A stretch of DNA of 64,000 nt, from NCBI GenBank assembly GCA_035771175.1, contig CM069594.1:10168620-10232619 (forward strand), read 5' to 3'. Positions 1 through 15,100 of the stretch are shown piece by piece (position 1 is the first letter of the stretch; every line of letters begins with the position of its first letter). The position numbers and the translations under genes are program-made. The notes beneath the pieces were generated by a model. It did not search any database, was not told the origin of the DNA, and was given only the letters and a program-made list of their open reading frames with translations. Source of the stretch: Paratinospora sagittata (taxonomy: Eukaryota > Streptophyta > Magnoliopsida > Ranunculales > Menispermaceae).

Positions 1-141
1 AGTTCAAAAACACTAAACAATACCTGAAAATATGAGTCTTTCACCACATTTAATCAAACACAAAAGATAAATTGCCAACCTTGACAGCAAAACAATTACA
101 AGAAAAAACAAAGATGATAGATTGGCTTTGAGAAACATTAC

Positions 142-3100
142 CTTGAGGGCAAGCTGTCGACCATCCAGTACAGCCTTCTCCAATGGATCTTTTGCTTCCT
201 AGTCAAAGAATGCAATCATTACTTCATTAGCAAATTATACGTTATATAAATTAGCTTAAACCTGTCGTTAAAAATAACCATCAGAAAAAGAAAACAAATG
301 ATAATGGAAACCATATGAATGATGAATCTTACTGCATAAGAGCTATTTATCACATTAAAACATTTCCTAAAACATTGAAGAGCTTGTAGGAAAATGCACC
401 TTTAGATCAGCTTTTGCTCTTTTACGAGCACCCAACAATTCTTCAAGGATTTCTGGAAGGATACCCTGAAAAAAGTTCATTGAAAGAACAGAACTGAGAA
501 ATTTATAGCAGTTGCTGCAGTTCAATATTGGAAAGTATGTGATAACAGATTCTAACCTTCTGTAGATCTGATTTGACAAATGTTTCACCTGATGGAGTTC
601 TGTTGACACATTCTGGTGGCAGGTTCAGTTTGCGAATATCTTCAGGTTTAACCTTCATGAAGACCACGAGAAACAAACATCATTTATAAAGAAGTCAGAA
701 AATTGGCACCCGTCTTCCAAGCTTGAATAACAGATTACTTGTAGGTTTCCAAAACCTGCAACCCAGCAGTGAGAATTGGGCCTTCAATGGTTGGATACTA
801 TTAAGATTCAAATAGCATGATATTCAGCAGTTTTAAGCATTTAGTGTCTGATAGAACAAAGAGGAAGTGGATACGTGCAGCCTTTTCTTGTAGTTAGGAA
901 AAGTCTTTCTTGAATTGAGTTGAGCTAAGCAGACATTTAGACCAAATTGGATAAGTTGGTTAAATTCACACAACATCCAAATCAGGTTATAGATATTTAA
1001 TATCCATTAGGTATCAAATAGGATACATATTGTGGAATTTCTTAAGTAGATACTGGATTGAATTTTGATGTTCCAATATCCCATCTGCCTAAGCTCCATT
1101 TATTAACCTAGATGGCACTAATGATGGTCGAAAGATGGATGCTTCACCAGTGTGCAGTAACATAGATTATATGCCATCATGATGGATGGATACAAGGACG
1201 CAAAATCCAATGTTGCAATTGGCTTTTCATAGAACCCGGTATTTGCTTCCAATACCTGCATTATGCAAGAATAAAGTCAATCTGCATATACATGCCACTG
1301 TCTATGCTCATCTGCTAATTTATCAGAACAAATGCAAAATAGAGATCACAGCTGTTTTAAGTTAGACATTGCTAATAATAGAATTATAGATATTCATGAC
1401 ATAAACAAGAAATACCATTACTGTTTTTATTTAATCCTTGTGCTGTTGAACTAGTGGAGCAAAGCAGGTAGGTGAGTTAAACTTATACAGGATTTATGAG
1501 AAGCAATGCATCTTGTCTTTGGTAATACTTCCAATGCTCATAATGAAAGGAATGCATCATAATTTGGAAGAACTAAAATGGATGAATCAGAGGAAGATCT
1601 TTTCCTCCATAAGTTGACAGCACACTTGAACTTGATGACCACTACTTAGTGTCAAAGGAGCCATGGACCAACCAAAGATTTGGCATGGGAATTTAGCTCT
1701 AGCTCAACAAACAAATAATTCCAATTGGAAAAATGATTAGACCATCCATATACTTGCAAATGGGTGGCTCTAACTTTTACATGCGAGACACAATATTCTG
1801 TTTCTAGGGCATGCCCTAATATAACTCACAAATAACAACATAACAATTAGTTCTGAACCCATTTGAAAGAATTCTAGCTTCACATATGCTAATTGTCTTT
1901 GAGGAAATATTGATCATACACATTCATAGGAGGAAGACCAACCATAAAGCATATCAAAAAAGAGAATTGACTTCCAAGTTTAGGTGGATCATGAAATAAC
2001 ATTAAAAAAGTTATTCCAAAAAAAAAAAGAAAAAGAAATTCTGCAGAAGTTCACCCATTAATCAATGAACAGCTTAAAGTATACCTTGCAAACACATGCT
2101 ATTAAATACTTACCATACATCATCATCATTATCTTTGTTTATTGAAATATTGGCACTATCTGTACTTATTCTAACTAGTGCCAGTGGAAATTGAAATTTG
2201 AAAATTATCTTACTGTTTAACTCTATCAGAAGATAAACCTTCACATGTAATCAAACCCATCCCCCACTGAAAAAGTTACAAGCAAATTATGCAGACCCCC
2301 CTTTTTGATCCTCATGTAAATCAACACTCAGATTGTTTCCAAACATATCACAGTTTTGCATAAATATGTACATGGGGTCCCGATGCAAAATACAAACCAA
2401 GACCTAGGTTTTCTCAAAAACAGACCTCACTTACACATGAATGCACAAAATACAAATAGTTCTCACCACAATTGAATCTCCCTCATACATGTCCTCAAGG
2501 ATGAAATATAGAACTTTCAAAATTGATGACTTGTTTTACTTTAACACATGATCAAATCATGTAGAAAATTAAATACTTAAGGCAGGAGTGCTAGCAATGA
2601 GTGATTAATTTTATTATCTATTTTTCAAAAGTAACTAACCTCACTACTGTTCACTCTTCAGGAATCAATTAAGGCAAAATATATTATTAGTACTCAAGGT
2701 GAACTTAATTTGTACAATGACAAATTGTTGTACATAAACTTAATTTGTACAATAATGCGGGCAGTAGTAGGCGGGATTTTATGGTTTCCAAATGAAGATT
2801 CTGACTGGAATATTCGCGGGAGCAGATCTAGTTCGAAGAGATGTCTCATCAGAAGAGTGGTTAGAATAGCCAATCCCATCATAATTTTGCAGGAAACTAA
2901 GAGGATGCGGATTGGTAGGCGATTCATCAGTCAAGTTTGGGGTGCTCGATTCAAGGGTTGGTCGCATCTTCCCTCAGTTGGTGCTTCTGGAGGAATTCTT
3001 ATTGCTTGGGATTCTCGAGTTTGTGATGTCAGTGAATGTTTGCTTGGTAACTTTTCGGTATCAGTTAAGGTCAAGGATGCGGCTCACAATTCCTGGTGGC

Positions 3101-6100
3101 TATCAGGGGTTTATGGGCCATCGAACCATCAGGTGCGACAGTCTTTTTGGGATGAGTTGACTGGGTTGGCGGTGATTTGCGAAGGAGGGTGATGTGTTGC
3201 GAGTGATTTCAACACTACTAGATTTGTGGGAGAAAAGCTGAATAGTACACGGCTTACTAGGAGTATGCAGGAGTTTGATCAACTTATTTGTGAGCTGGAA
3301 CTTCAGGATATCCCAATGCTTGGGGCTCAGTTTACTTAGTCTAACTTGAGATCGACTCCAATCTGTGGCCAGCTCGATAGGTTTCTCCTATCATATCAGT
3401 GGTGTCAGATGTTCCCGTCAAATCGCCAAGAAGGGGCTATGAGGATCACGTCTGATAGGCCTGTCATGTTGGATACTGCTAATATTCGGTGGGGTCCCCC
3501 GCCTTTTCGCTTTGAGAATGTATGGTTTACTCACAGAGATTTTTTGCCTATGATTGGCCAGTGGTAGAGGCATGCAGTGGGCGTTGACATAATAGGCCAC
3601 CGTTTTATGTCTAAGATGAAGCAAGTGAAGGAATCCATTCGTCAATGGGATTGGGAGATATTTGGGTTCACAAGTTCCAAGTTGAAGGAGGTAGAAGATA
3701 TTATTAGCTCGATGGATGCCATGGAGGAGTCAGGTGATTGGAACTCGGAGTTGTTAGCTTTTCGTAATCTTTACAGAGCGGAGCTGAGGAACTTTGCATC
3801 AGGGAGGACAGGATCGCAATTCAGAAGGCAAAGATTAGATGGCTTAGTGAGGGTGATGCAAACTCCAGATTTTTCCACAGCATTCTTAGCAATCGTCGGT
3901 GCAGGAACACAATTACTTCCATTGTGACCGATGAGGGGGCTAGTATCGAAGGGGAGATTGGGGTTGTGGATGAGGTAGTGAGATATTTCTCTCAGGTGTA
4001 TTCCTCAGATCGCAGATTCAGTTGGGAGATCGAGGGCATTGAGTGGTGTCCTATTCCTTCAGAAGATAGGGTTTGGCTTGAACGACCATTTGGGGAGGAG
4101 GAGATTAAAGCTACTGTCTTTAGTTGCGATGGGTCAAAAGCATCGGGCCCAGACGAGTATTCTTTATGCTTCTTTCAGAAGGCGTGGGAGGTGGTGAAGT
4201 TTGATCTATTGTCAGTCATTCAGGAGTTTCATCAGAATGGTATCATCAATGCTTCAGTGAACAAGACGTACATTTGCTTAATCCCAAAACGGTCGGATGC
4301 CCGGTGTCTTAAGGATTATCGTCCTATTAGCCTTGTTACTAGCCTCTATAAGATCATTGCTAAGGCCTTATCCTTGAGACTAAGATGTATTCTCAATAAG
4401 ACAGTGGAAGAATCTCAATTTGCATTTATCGAAGGTCGACAGATTCTAGATGCGGTGCTTATTGCAAATGAGGCGGTTGAAGACCACAGAATACGGGGGG
4501 CATCTGGAGTCCTATTCAAGGTTGACTTTGCAAAAGCCTATGACTTGGTTGAGTGGGATTTTTTGGAATATGTGATGGAAAAAAAGGGCTTTGGGAGTAG
4601 GTGGATTTCATGGATAATGGGGTGTATTCAGTCAGTTTCTTATTCTGTTATGGTGAATGGACGACCGAGGGGCAATTTTGGGGCCGGGTGGGGTCTCTGG
4701 CAAGGTGATCCCTTATCTCCATTCTTGTTTACATTGGTGGCTGACGTATTGGGGAGAATGATGTCCAGGGCAAGGGCCTTTGATGTTGTGGAAGGTCTAA
4801 GGATTGGGAATGACAAAGTTGAGGTATCCCATTTACAATTTGCGGATGATACGCTATTTCTTCTTAAGGGGGAGGTGACCAATGTCTCTAATGCTTTAAA
4901 ACTTCTTCACTGCTTCTGCGAGTTTTCTGGTCTTAAGGTGAATGTGCGCAAATGTCAGATGGCGGGCACTTAATATGGATCCTGGTTTATTAGCATCCCT
5001 TCCCAATGATGCGGGGTGTTCGGTAGGGTCTTGGCCAATGCAGTATCTTGGTCTTTCTTTGGGCGGTAATCCCAAATCTCGCACCTTTTGGGATTCGGTT
5101 GTAGAAACAATATGCAGACGTCTTGATGGGTGGAAACATGCTTTTCTTTCAAGGGGGGGAAGGCTTGCTCTTATCAAATCCATTCTTTTGGCTATTCTAA
5201 CTTATTATATGTCTCTCTTTAAGATCCCAATTGGAGTTGTTAATACTATTGAGAGGAGAATCAAGCATTTTTTCTGGGGTGGTAGTGGGGATAATGGTTT
5301 GAGGAATTTAGTGAAATTGAAGATTGTGCAACGATCAGTGGAGGAGGGGGGCCTTGATATAGGCAACATTTCTGGGAGGAATATGGCCCTATGTGGTAAG
5401 TGGCTGTGGAGGTTTTTGAGAGAGCAGTCATCGATGTGGGCTAGAGTTATCACTAGCAGGTATGGCTTGATGAATGTGTGGGGGGGTGGTTTCAATGCCA
5501 GAATGCTAAGGAGGGGTACTTACAGAGGCCCATGGAAGTTCATTGCATCTTTGCAGTCGGTGGTTGCGCCTCATCTTGGTATGTTGGTGGGTAATGGGGA
5601 GTTTTTTCGGTTCTAGGAAGATCGTTGGCTTGGTCATGTTTCATTGGCGGAATCATTCCAGAACCTGTACAGAATTTCCACCATGCACAATCAGCCTATT
5701 AGCGTCTTTTGGTCTCACCATGCGTTGTCCTTACAATCTTCATGGAACTTTCATCTGTCCCGAGCCTTGACCATTAGGGAAATAGAGGAAGTCGTCACCT
5801 TAATATCCTCTCTAGAGAATATTACCTTGTCCCATAACCCTGATAGATATATATGGAATCTTGAACCGAATGGCTTATTTTTTTGCAAATCCCTTCGTAA
5901 TACACTTTTGTCCAATCCCCATTCCGCTCGACCCCTACTTCTTCCCATCATCTGGCACTCGCTACTACCCTCTAAGGTTAAAGTATTTGCCTGGATTTTG
6001 TCCTACAGACGTCTAAACACTATAGACGTTCTGCAAAGGAAGCTAACATCTTATTGTATTTTTCCACATTGTTGTTTGTTTTGTTACCAGGATGGTGAGT

Positions 6101-9100
6101 CGATGGATCACATATTCTTACGATGCCAATTTACTCAGAGTTTGTGGGCTCGTTGGGGGTCTTTCTCCGAAAATAGATTTCTTCCCCCTCAGTCATTGGA
6201 GGATTGTTTTTGTCTACCTCAAACTTGCTTCGCTTCTACTATTGGAAAGGAGGCCGCTTTGTTTGCCTCATTCGCTACGTTATGGTTCGTGTGGTTAGAA
6301 AGGAATGCAAGGGCATTCCACAGCCGCTCTAATGATCCTACGGTACTGTGGGAGTCAATTAATCTCACGGCCATCTCATGGGCTTTTTCGGCTAATTTGG
6401 ATAACGGGTTTTCCATAGCGGATTGGGTGGGCGATTGGGGTAGATGTTTGTTCTGTTTATAAGTAGTTCAGCAGGTTTATTTTGATTTTAATGTGCTTAT
6501 TTTGCTTCTTGTTGTTCTAGGTTGGTATTAGAATATCTTGTGCTTAATTATCTTTTCATATCGGTTTTACAATCAATAAAGGAGAATATTTTTTTTGCTC
6601 AAAAAAAAAAACAAAACTAACATGGTAATCCTATGTATAGCAATCATCAAAGTGAGACCCAAATAAAAAGAAAAGAAAAACTACAGAAATGGAAAATAAT
6701 TAACTTACAGTTGCACCCTCAAATGTTGCTTCTCCAGACCCCTGCTTTTTGACAGTTGGAATAACAAGGTTCTTCTGTTTTGCTTTCCTAAGGAGTTGGG
6801 AAAGAACCTACATAATAATAATTGGATGCCAGTCCATTTAGTAAAAACTTCCATCTCATTTGTTGGCAAAATCTAAATAACAACTTTAACTTATTGACCT
6901 TAATGCTTTGCCCTCTAGAAAGCAAAAAGGAGATTGGGACTCCTGTGACCCGAGCCATCTCCACATAATTGTAAATGAACATTAATTTGTCCAAAAGCCG
7001 TTGGGGAAGATAAGCATCCTACATCACAATGAGAAAACATCTGATTAGTTGTCACATCCAAACAACAAATGATATTTTCTCATAATGCCTGCAAAATAAA
7101 TTACATGTCAACATGACCATTCACATTTCCAGCCAAAGATTGCTACAAGTGAAAATTGAAACATTATCATCAAAAAACTTTCTTTAAATCTTGATCAAGA
7201 GCTGTAAGAAATTGTATGTATGCCTCTCAGGTTGTCACATAAAAGTTTCTTCTGGACATGTATATTGTTTTTTTTTCTTTTTTGTATGTTAAGGGTTAGG
7301 GAAGGCTCCACAGGACCGACATCCCAGAAATTAATACATCTTCATCAAACATCAAATAAGTCAAATCACCGAGTGATAACCTCTGAATAGTCAGTGTTAT
7401 TTAAGGGCCCGTAATTGTATTGTGAATTTCTGTTGTCAAGAGACTCGAGACTAAGAAGGATCTTCTAGACTAAATAAAATAAATCTTCTATTCATATAGG
7501 GAGGTATCATGATGGTGAGTATTTGAGCATCAATCTTTTAATGAATCTAATTTTACTATTACGTCAAGCTGAACTATGTTTATGATCCACCCAATCAGAA
7601 AATATATTTCCAGGAAGAGTGACTTCCCAGGTGCCTGGATCATCCATGCCATTATTTACCAGTACTAGAACATGATATTTTTACCCTTGTTTGTAGTATA
7701 TAAAAGAAGGGGAAGAGGTGCAAAAAAGTAAAAGGAAACAAGAAGTAGGATAAACCAATTAACTATTCACAGAAAATAAGAATAAGACAAGAGGACATAA
7801 TCCTCTCTATCTACAAAGTGAACCGACATAGAGCAAGTTCTTTAAAGGAATCCCATTGAACTCCTTAAGTAGCATCAACCAATGAAAGAAAAGAGAAACT
7901 TGATATTAAGATAATAGCAAGCATTAGATGACGTCCAAAAAAATAAATTAATTAATAAATAGATAAAGCAAAAGAAGTATAGGAAATGTCCTCAACTAAA
8001 AATTCATTCAATCATCCTAATGACAAAATAATATAATCTCCACGGTCTTTATTATTTTATACCACTTCTTGCAATGTACTCTATCTGATCATGGGGTTCA
8101 AATACTAATGCAAAATTACAAATGATAAGCAGCATTTGAAGCAAGAGCTCCATGATATCAATTATCAAAGGGGCAATGTTAGGCATAGGTAATGCTATGA
8201 TGACAACATGCAAAAAAGATACGAAGTTAAAGGCACACGCACGATACATCTGAGATGTTAAGACTCCAGTTGTCTACCAGTAATCCCGAATCAATCCACA
8301 GATCTTGAGACTAAATCAAGGCTGAATTAGCTGAGTCACAGCTGATGCAACTACCCATGCCATGTAGATGACTTCGGTAAATCATAGATTAGGAGAACTG
8401 GAGATAACTGACACAAGATTGAGTCAACTAAATCTAAGCCCATAACAATTATTCAAAATACCAATAGCCAATTTTTATACCACAAAAGATAATGCATTGG
8501 AACCTGGAGCTATATAATCTTGATTAAGGGCCGTGATAAAGAAGACAATGTCAGACTTCAAATACTATATAATGCCATTACAAAAAGGGGGAAAAATGGT
8601 TCCCTCTTTTGTGTAATTGAAGATCCCACAGCCATATATTGGCAGTGTAGCATGTTGGATTCAATGGAAAATCCAATAAATATGTGATGTCTTTCTTTAT
8701 CAATTTTCCTAAAAGATATGTCGAGTGACTATCCTTAAAATATTACATCTGTGTATGACCATAAAAATGAAAAGGACTAAAATGAAGATTACTGTTAGAA
8801 TCAGCAAAGAATTAATAATTGGAATTTTTTTTATCCATTTTTGTGAGAATTTGATTCACAAGAAGAAAAATGATTGTAAATTGTTTGTAATTGTTTTGTG
8901 CTAAAAATGACCAGACATGGCTACCCACCTGAAATTGATAGAAGAAGTGAGACCATAACAAGAAAAAGGTAAATATTAAAAACTCAAAGAAACATAAATG
9001 GTGCTTGTTAACTCTATTTGCAACCTCTAAAAAATAGAGGATCATAAAAATCATTTTTTAGATCTATATTTTATTTTTTCTACCTCTCATTGAAGTAGAG

Positions 9101-12100
9101 ATATAATGTCTACAAGAATGAGCAAATAAATTTTGGCTTCTTTCATCAAAGCTTAAACCTCTACTACAAATAGAAGTTCATTTTAGAAGTAGAGGCTAAA
9201 TAGAGTACCAAACATTGAACCGATGGATTAACCTCGTGTTGGAAAGTGACTAGAATAGAAGAGAAACACAACAGAATTGAAATACTGCAATTACTTAGAA
9301 GTCAATCTCACTTATCCATTGAAAGCCATCAACGTATAGCACATTGTTCTAGTAATTTTTTCAACTTGAACTTGGAGTACCTTTCAAAATTGATGCAACT
9401 TTCACAGTTTCACTAATTTTTTAAAAGACAAAGATGCTGGTGGAAAGGCTTTGAAATGGATTTCATAATGATCACTGGGACTAGGTTATTTGGAAAATAT
9501 CTAGAAATATCTTGTTTTGTATATCTCTTGGTTCCAAAACCACATCCAAGCATCAAATATTAAAATTAACAACATATAATTAAGTAAATGATTCTTATTG
9601 CAACTCTTCACTAAAAGACAAAAAAAAAGTCAGAAAAATCAAAAAGTATATTGAACCTGAAAAGACAATGTACCTTCAAACAATAGACAGCCAGTCGCCT
9701 CCTAGTTTCTGAGTTCCCATTTTGGAGATCAGATATTATTGAGTGGTGGACATCCTCTTTCTGCCATTAAAAGTAAATGTTATCACAGTAACCAAAACAA
9801 AGAAAAAAAGACCATTTACCGTATCATTCAGGAGATGGAAGAAGATACAGCTAAAGAGGCAAAATTTTGTAAAATTACAAAATTTTATATATGGAACCAG
9901 ATGCATGCTCAAAAGGATGTTTAATGAACAATATAATCTACTCTTGAGACTGTACTAACAAGGATGCCAAGATCAGAATTCTATGTAGGATCCACAAGGA
10001 GATCTCACAGATAAGTTTGTATGATTGGGTCATCATAGGATTCTATAAGCTAAAAAATACATATTCATTACTATAAATTTAAAATACGCATAAGAACAAT
10101 TTCTACAGACAAAAAAATGTGGGAAGTAGCTCAAAAGGAAGAGCAGAAGTGCACTTGTAGATCAAGGTTTGAGTCCTTGCTTTCCCTTGAGCAAAATAAT
10201 ATGCCAACATCCAAACACAGCATTTCAACAAGAACTATTTGAAGAAACAATCAACAACGAAACAACCAACCATTAATGACTATAAATAACAAACAAAGTA
10301 CAAGACCAATGTATGCTTGTCGTATTGTTAAAAACAAAAACATATAAAAACTAAGACCCCATTAGCCCCATTATGTTTGTGATTAAGTTTTTGTAAATGA
10401 AAAACAAAAAACAAGAAATAAACATTCGATTTGTCAAATTAAAAAATAGTTTACTAATTTTACCAGAGAACAAGGTTTTAAAAAGCATGAGGCGTAATCG
10501 AGGCAGTTTGCCCTTATAAGGCGAGGCGCTATGAGGCATAAGCCTCACATTTTTAAAGAAAATACATAAAACAATTAATAAAAACTTTAAAAAAATATAA
10601 AAGAATTACAAATGTCAATAATAAAAGAAGAAACAACTAATATAACAAAAAATGTAAACTAGTTTCATTTATGTGTAGAATACTTGAATGATTTCTCTTA
10701 CTATATTATTTATCGTAATTTTCATTAACAGATTTATGAACTAAATGAGCACAAATCATATTCTAAGCTTTTTAAATTTTAAGTTATAAGCTATTAAAAG
10801 CATGAACAAATAACAAGTTAACAAATACATTGTAAACATATTAGCCCTTTGTCATTTTTCCTAATTTAATAGTTTGTACAAATTTGTAATTAAAATATTT
10901 TGTCAAAAGTTTTAAAATGCTATACTTGTAATATTGTTAACAAACTTAACAATATATCATTCAAAGATGGCCTCGGCCAATTTAAGAGTACAAGCTTTAG
11001 TTTATCTCAAATGAAAGAATATTAATTCTTACCAACTAAAATGATTGGTTATAATAATATATAAGCCATAAATATAATTTTTAATTTTTTTTTTCAAAAA
11101 ATTTGAATTTTAACATGGAAAATTTAAGGCTTAAGCCTCACTAGCCTCGAGGTGTACGCCTCAACACTGTGAGGTTTAGTATGACATTGAGGCTTAAGCC
11201 TCGAGGCCTTTTTTGAGCCCTTCACCTCATGGCGTAAGCCCTAAACGATTGTTAAAACAATGCCAGAGAAAACATGTTGTTTTATAGAAAAGATGTAAAA
11301 TTAATTTTTTGAATTTTGATCTTTTAGTTGTGTCCAAGATTTAAATCACAAACCAAATTCAACCAAAGTTCTCTCCACTCAAATATTATTATCAAAATAA
11401 TATTAATCATAATAAGAACCACATATATTAATTAGGGCTATGTATTGGTCGGGACGGGTCATGTCTAACTATAAAAATTGTCCGACCTAACCACTTTAGG
11501 TGACTTCTTTTGTCCTTAGTAAAAAGCAAAAGAATAGTTTGCCCGATGCTCACCACACAACAGCATAGCTTTTTGTCACCCAAATTTGACCTGAAACAAT
11601 TCTATTAACATGATTATCCGATCAACCCAATTGTTTGGTTTTGATCAAGTAATTTGTGTTTGGACTGAGTTATCAAACCTTGAATTCTCAAGGAAGCCTT
11701 AAAACCCTTCATAAGTTATAAAATATAGTAAACATGTACTACAATAAGATGCAAAATAAGTTGTGGGATTGTTAGGGGAAGAGGTGCAGGGGATTGATAT
11801 CTTTCCATTCATAGGTAGTATTGCACTGAACTGGCAGAAGCACTGGAGGGCGGTCTGTCTTGCAGTACTTTGGGCTACTTGGAAGGAAAGGGGTAGAAGG
11901 GTCTTTGAAGGAGAAGAATATTCAGCATCTCAAGTTTGGGAAAGCTCTCATTTTCTAGCATCTTTTTGGGTGACAAATAGTAAATTGTCTAAGGGGTACT
12001 CTTTTAATGATTGGGTAAGAGGGTGGTCAAATTTTCTAGGGACCTAAGGGGTTATGAGGTCATTATGTACTCTTCTGGTCTTTCCTCATGTGGAGGTTGT

Positions 12101-15100
12101 ACTTGTATTTATTATTCTATTTAAATTACCTACTAGTTTCTTTTCAAAAAAAAAAATTCCTCCCCCCTCCCCCCAGCCTCCCCTTAGTCTCAAATCAAAA
12201 AACAAAGGGAGGGAGGGGGCTTTGTCATGCTCACTCTTCATGGATGAAGAATCTAGAGAGGCCTTCACTTTATTTTTTTTTCCCTTTTGGTATGAGTATA
12301 TCCAACTGACCTACCTATAAGGTTAGTGCTAGCCTGAACACAATCAAGCTGGATAGGTTTGGTTGGGGTCTTCAGGTTTTTTGCTCAGCCCTAATATTGA
12401 TACTAAATTTAACTAGTAGAAATCAATTGTGACAAATTGGATTGTTTTTGAATTTAGCAATCAACTATAAATAACAAACCAAGTGACTAATAAAAGAGGA
12501 CATGTCCAGTGCACAAGGCTCCCACTAATGCAAGGTTAGAGGAAGAATCGATGAACGTAGCCTTAGCCCCACAACAAGGAGGATGCTCACATGGCCTTCA
12601 AGTATTGGATTTTAGTGGCAGATCTGGTATTGAATGTTTAATCAAGTTGGTTCCAAGTAATATTTCCCCTTTTCCAATCCTTCACTGTGGGGAAGGAATG
12701 CATCCACGTCTCTCATATTCAATATGTTGATGACTGATTGTTCTTTGTTAATAATGATGGAAGCAGCCTAAAGAATACTATAAAGATTATTAATAGTTTT
12801 TGTTTCATTTCTGGTCTTAGAGTAAATCTCTCTAAGTGTCAGTTGGTTGGAATAAATATAACAAATGAGGAGATTATTGTTATGGCTGAGAGGACTGGTG
12901 TTTCAGTTGGTTTTTGGCCCTTGAAATATTTAGGTATGCCCCTTGGAGATAATCCCCTAAAGATGTCCTTCTGGGATCTTGTTGTCCAAACAATTGAAAA
13001 AAGAGTGGAAAGATGGAAGAGAAGTTTTCTCTCAAGAGGCAGGAGGGTTACTTTGTTGAAATCTGTGTTGGGAGCTATTCCAACATATTTCATGTCTACA
13101 TTCAGAATGCCAAAAACAGTTGCCTACACCATTGAGAGAAAGATGAGGAATTTCCTGTGGAAGAATGAAGACAAAATCTGGCTCTCATTTGGTCAAATGG
13201 GACAGGGTCAAGATGGACTTGGAACATGGTGGGCTGGGTATTAGTGACTTGTTAATGAGAAATAAGGCTTTGGTTTTGAAGTGGTTGTGGGGCTTCACAA
13301 CCGAGAAGGATGCTTTACGGGCATGGGTCATTAGGAGCAGACACGGATTGCAAGTAAATGCTAGGGATGCTAGTCTCTGTCACAAAGCTACTTTTAAATG
13401 CCCTTGGAAGTTTATTCATTCTATCTATCCCCTTTTCTCTTCCCTCACAAGGCTAAAAGTTGGGAATGGGAATAATATCAGATTTTGGGAAGACATATGG
13501 TGTAGTAATGAGTCTTTCAAGGAGTTGTTTCCTTATATTTATGCCCTCTTCAACTTGCACAATGCCCCAATTTCTTCTTTTGTATCTTCTCCTCATTCCT
13601 ATGATGGTCCTGTTCAGAATTGGAATCTCCATTTGATGAGGAATCTCCCCAATAATTCTCTCGAGGAAACCCCTTCCCTCCTCCATTGTCTTGAATCTTG
13701 CCACGTATAGAATATTGAGGATAAAACTTGCTAGATTGGGGATCCGGCTAGTATCTTCTCCTCTAAGTCCTTCTTGAAATCCATGCAGTCCTCTATCACA
13801 ACCTCTACATTTCCTCAGACCAAGTTCATTTGGAATGCGTGTGTTCCATCCAAAGTCAGAATTTTGGGTTGGCTGGTTGCTCATAGAAGATTGAATTGTA
13901 CTAATCTCTTACAAAGAAAGTTCCCTAATACTATGTTATCTCCATCATGGTGTTGTCTATGCAGGAAGGATGAGGAGACAGTGGAAACTGGAACATGTGT
14001 TTGGGGACTGCGATCGAGTTAAGGAGTTATGGGACGGTTGGTGTAGGAGATGTCAGTGGTTGTCTCCTCCGGATGCTAACACTTTCTGTTCCTTTCCTAG
14101 TTGCTTGATGAACACAAAACTTCATATGTACTGGAAATGTATTTATTTTGCTATTATGTGGTGTATTTGGACTGAAAGGAACAATAGGATCTTTAATGAT
14201 TGTAGTAGTACTAGTAGTAGTAGGCTATGGGAGCAAACTTTGTTCTCTTTTGTTACCTGGGTTAGTTTGTATAAGCTGTCTCTTGGGTACAGTTCTGGGG
14301 ATTGGATGTTCAGCTGGAACGCCATCTTTGAAACATTGTAGTTCCTTTGGGACATCTCGTCCCATTGGACATTAACTTTTATAATTATATTAAGTATGTT
14401 TCTTGTCAAAAAAGTATATATCTTCCCTTTTCGACCATTTGAAAGTGCATGTAATCATAATGAAATAAGATGTGTCTATCTAGGGTTTCTAGTCACATGT
14501 TGATGCTATGCTCCACTTTGGAAGTTTATTACCACATGAAAAACTGTGGCTTAGCAAGCTTATGGATCATTGGAGAGTTTTTTTCTTCGTTGTGCTATGG
14601 GTGGTTTAGAAGGAAAGAAATGCTACGGTGTTTGAAGGAAAATGTAAGAATGTAGAGAGAGTGTGGGAAGGAATTCATTACTTGGCATCACTTTGGATCA
14701 GTAATTCAAAACTAAGGGGTACAGTTTTGGGGAATAGTTGCGGAATTGGGATAATATATTCCTTGTATTTAGTGATTTTGGGGGGTTTTCTTGTTCTAGG
14801 TTGTTAGTGTTCTTCAGTGCACAACCTGTCCTCTTGAGGCCACTGTTGGTTTAGTTTTGTAATTTTTACTCTTTATAAATAAAGTATTAGATTCTTTTGA
14901 AAAAAAAATGTCTTGTGAATGTTAATTTTTGGATGTGTTTGGTTGATGATTTGAAAACAAGGATTGAATCTATAAAAAGAAAATTTTGAAATGACATTTC
15001 ACTGTTTCTGAAAACATCTTGTTTGCTTAACAAAAACTTGAAAACTATTTTCCACATTTACTCAACCAAATGCATTTTTGTGTTTCCTGAATTTTGAATA

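Noticed and set aside
10122..10187. Functional nuclear tRNA gene
   Set aside because: The anticodon stem does not pair and the B box has a mismatch, so it is listed only as a tRNA-like repeat.
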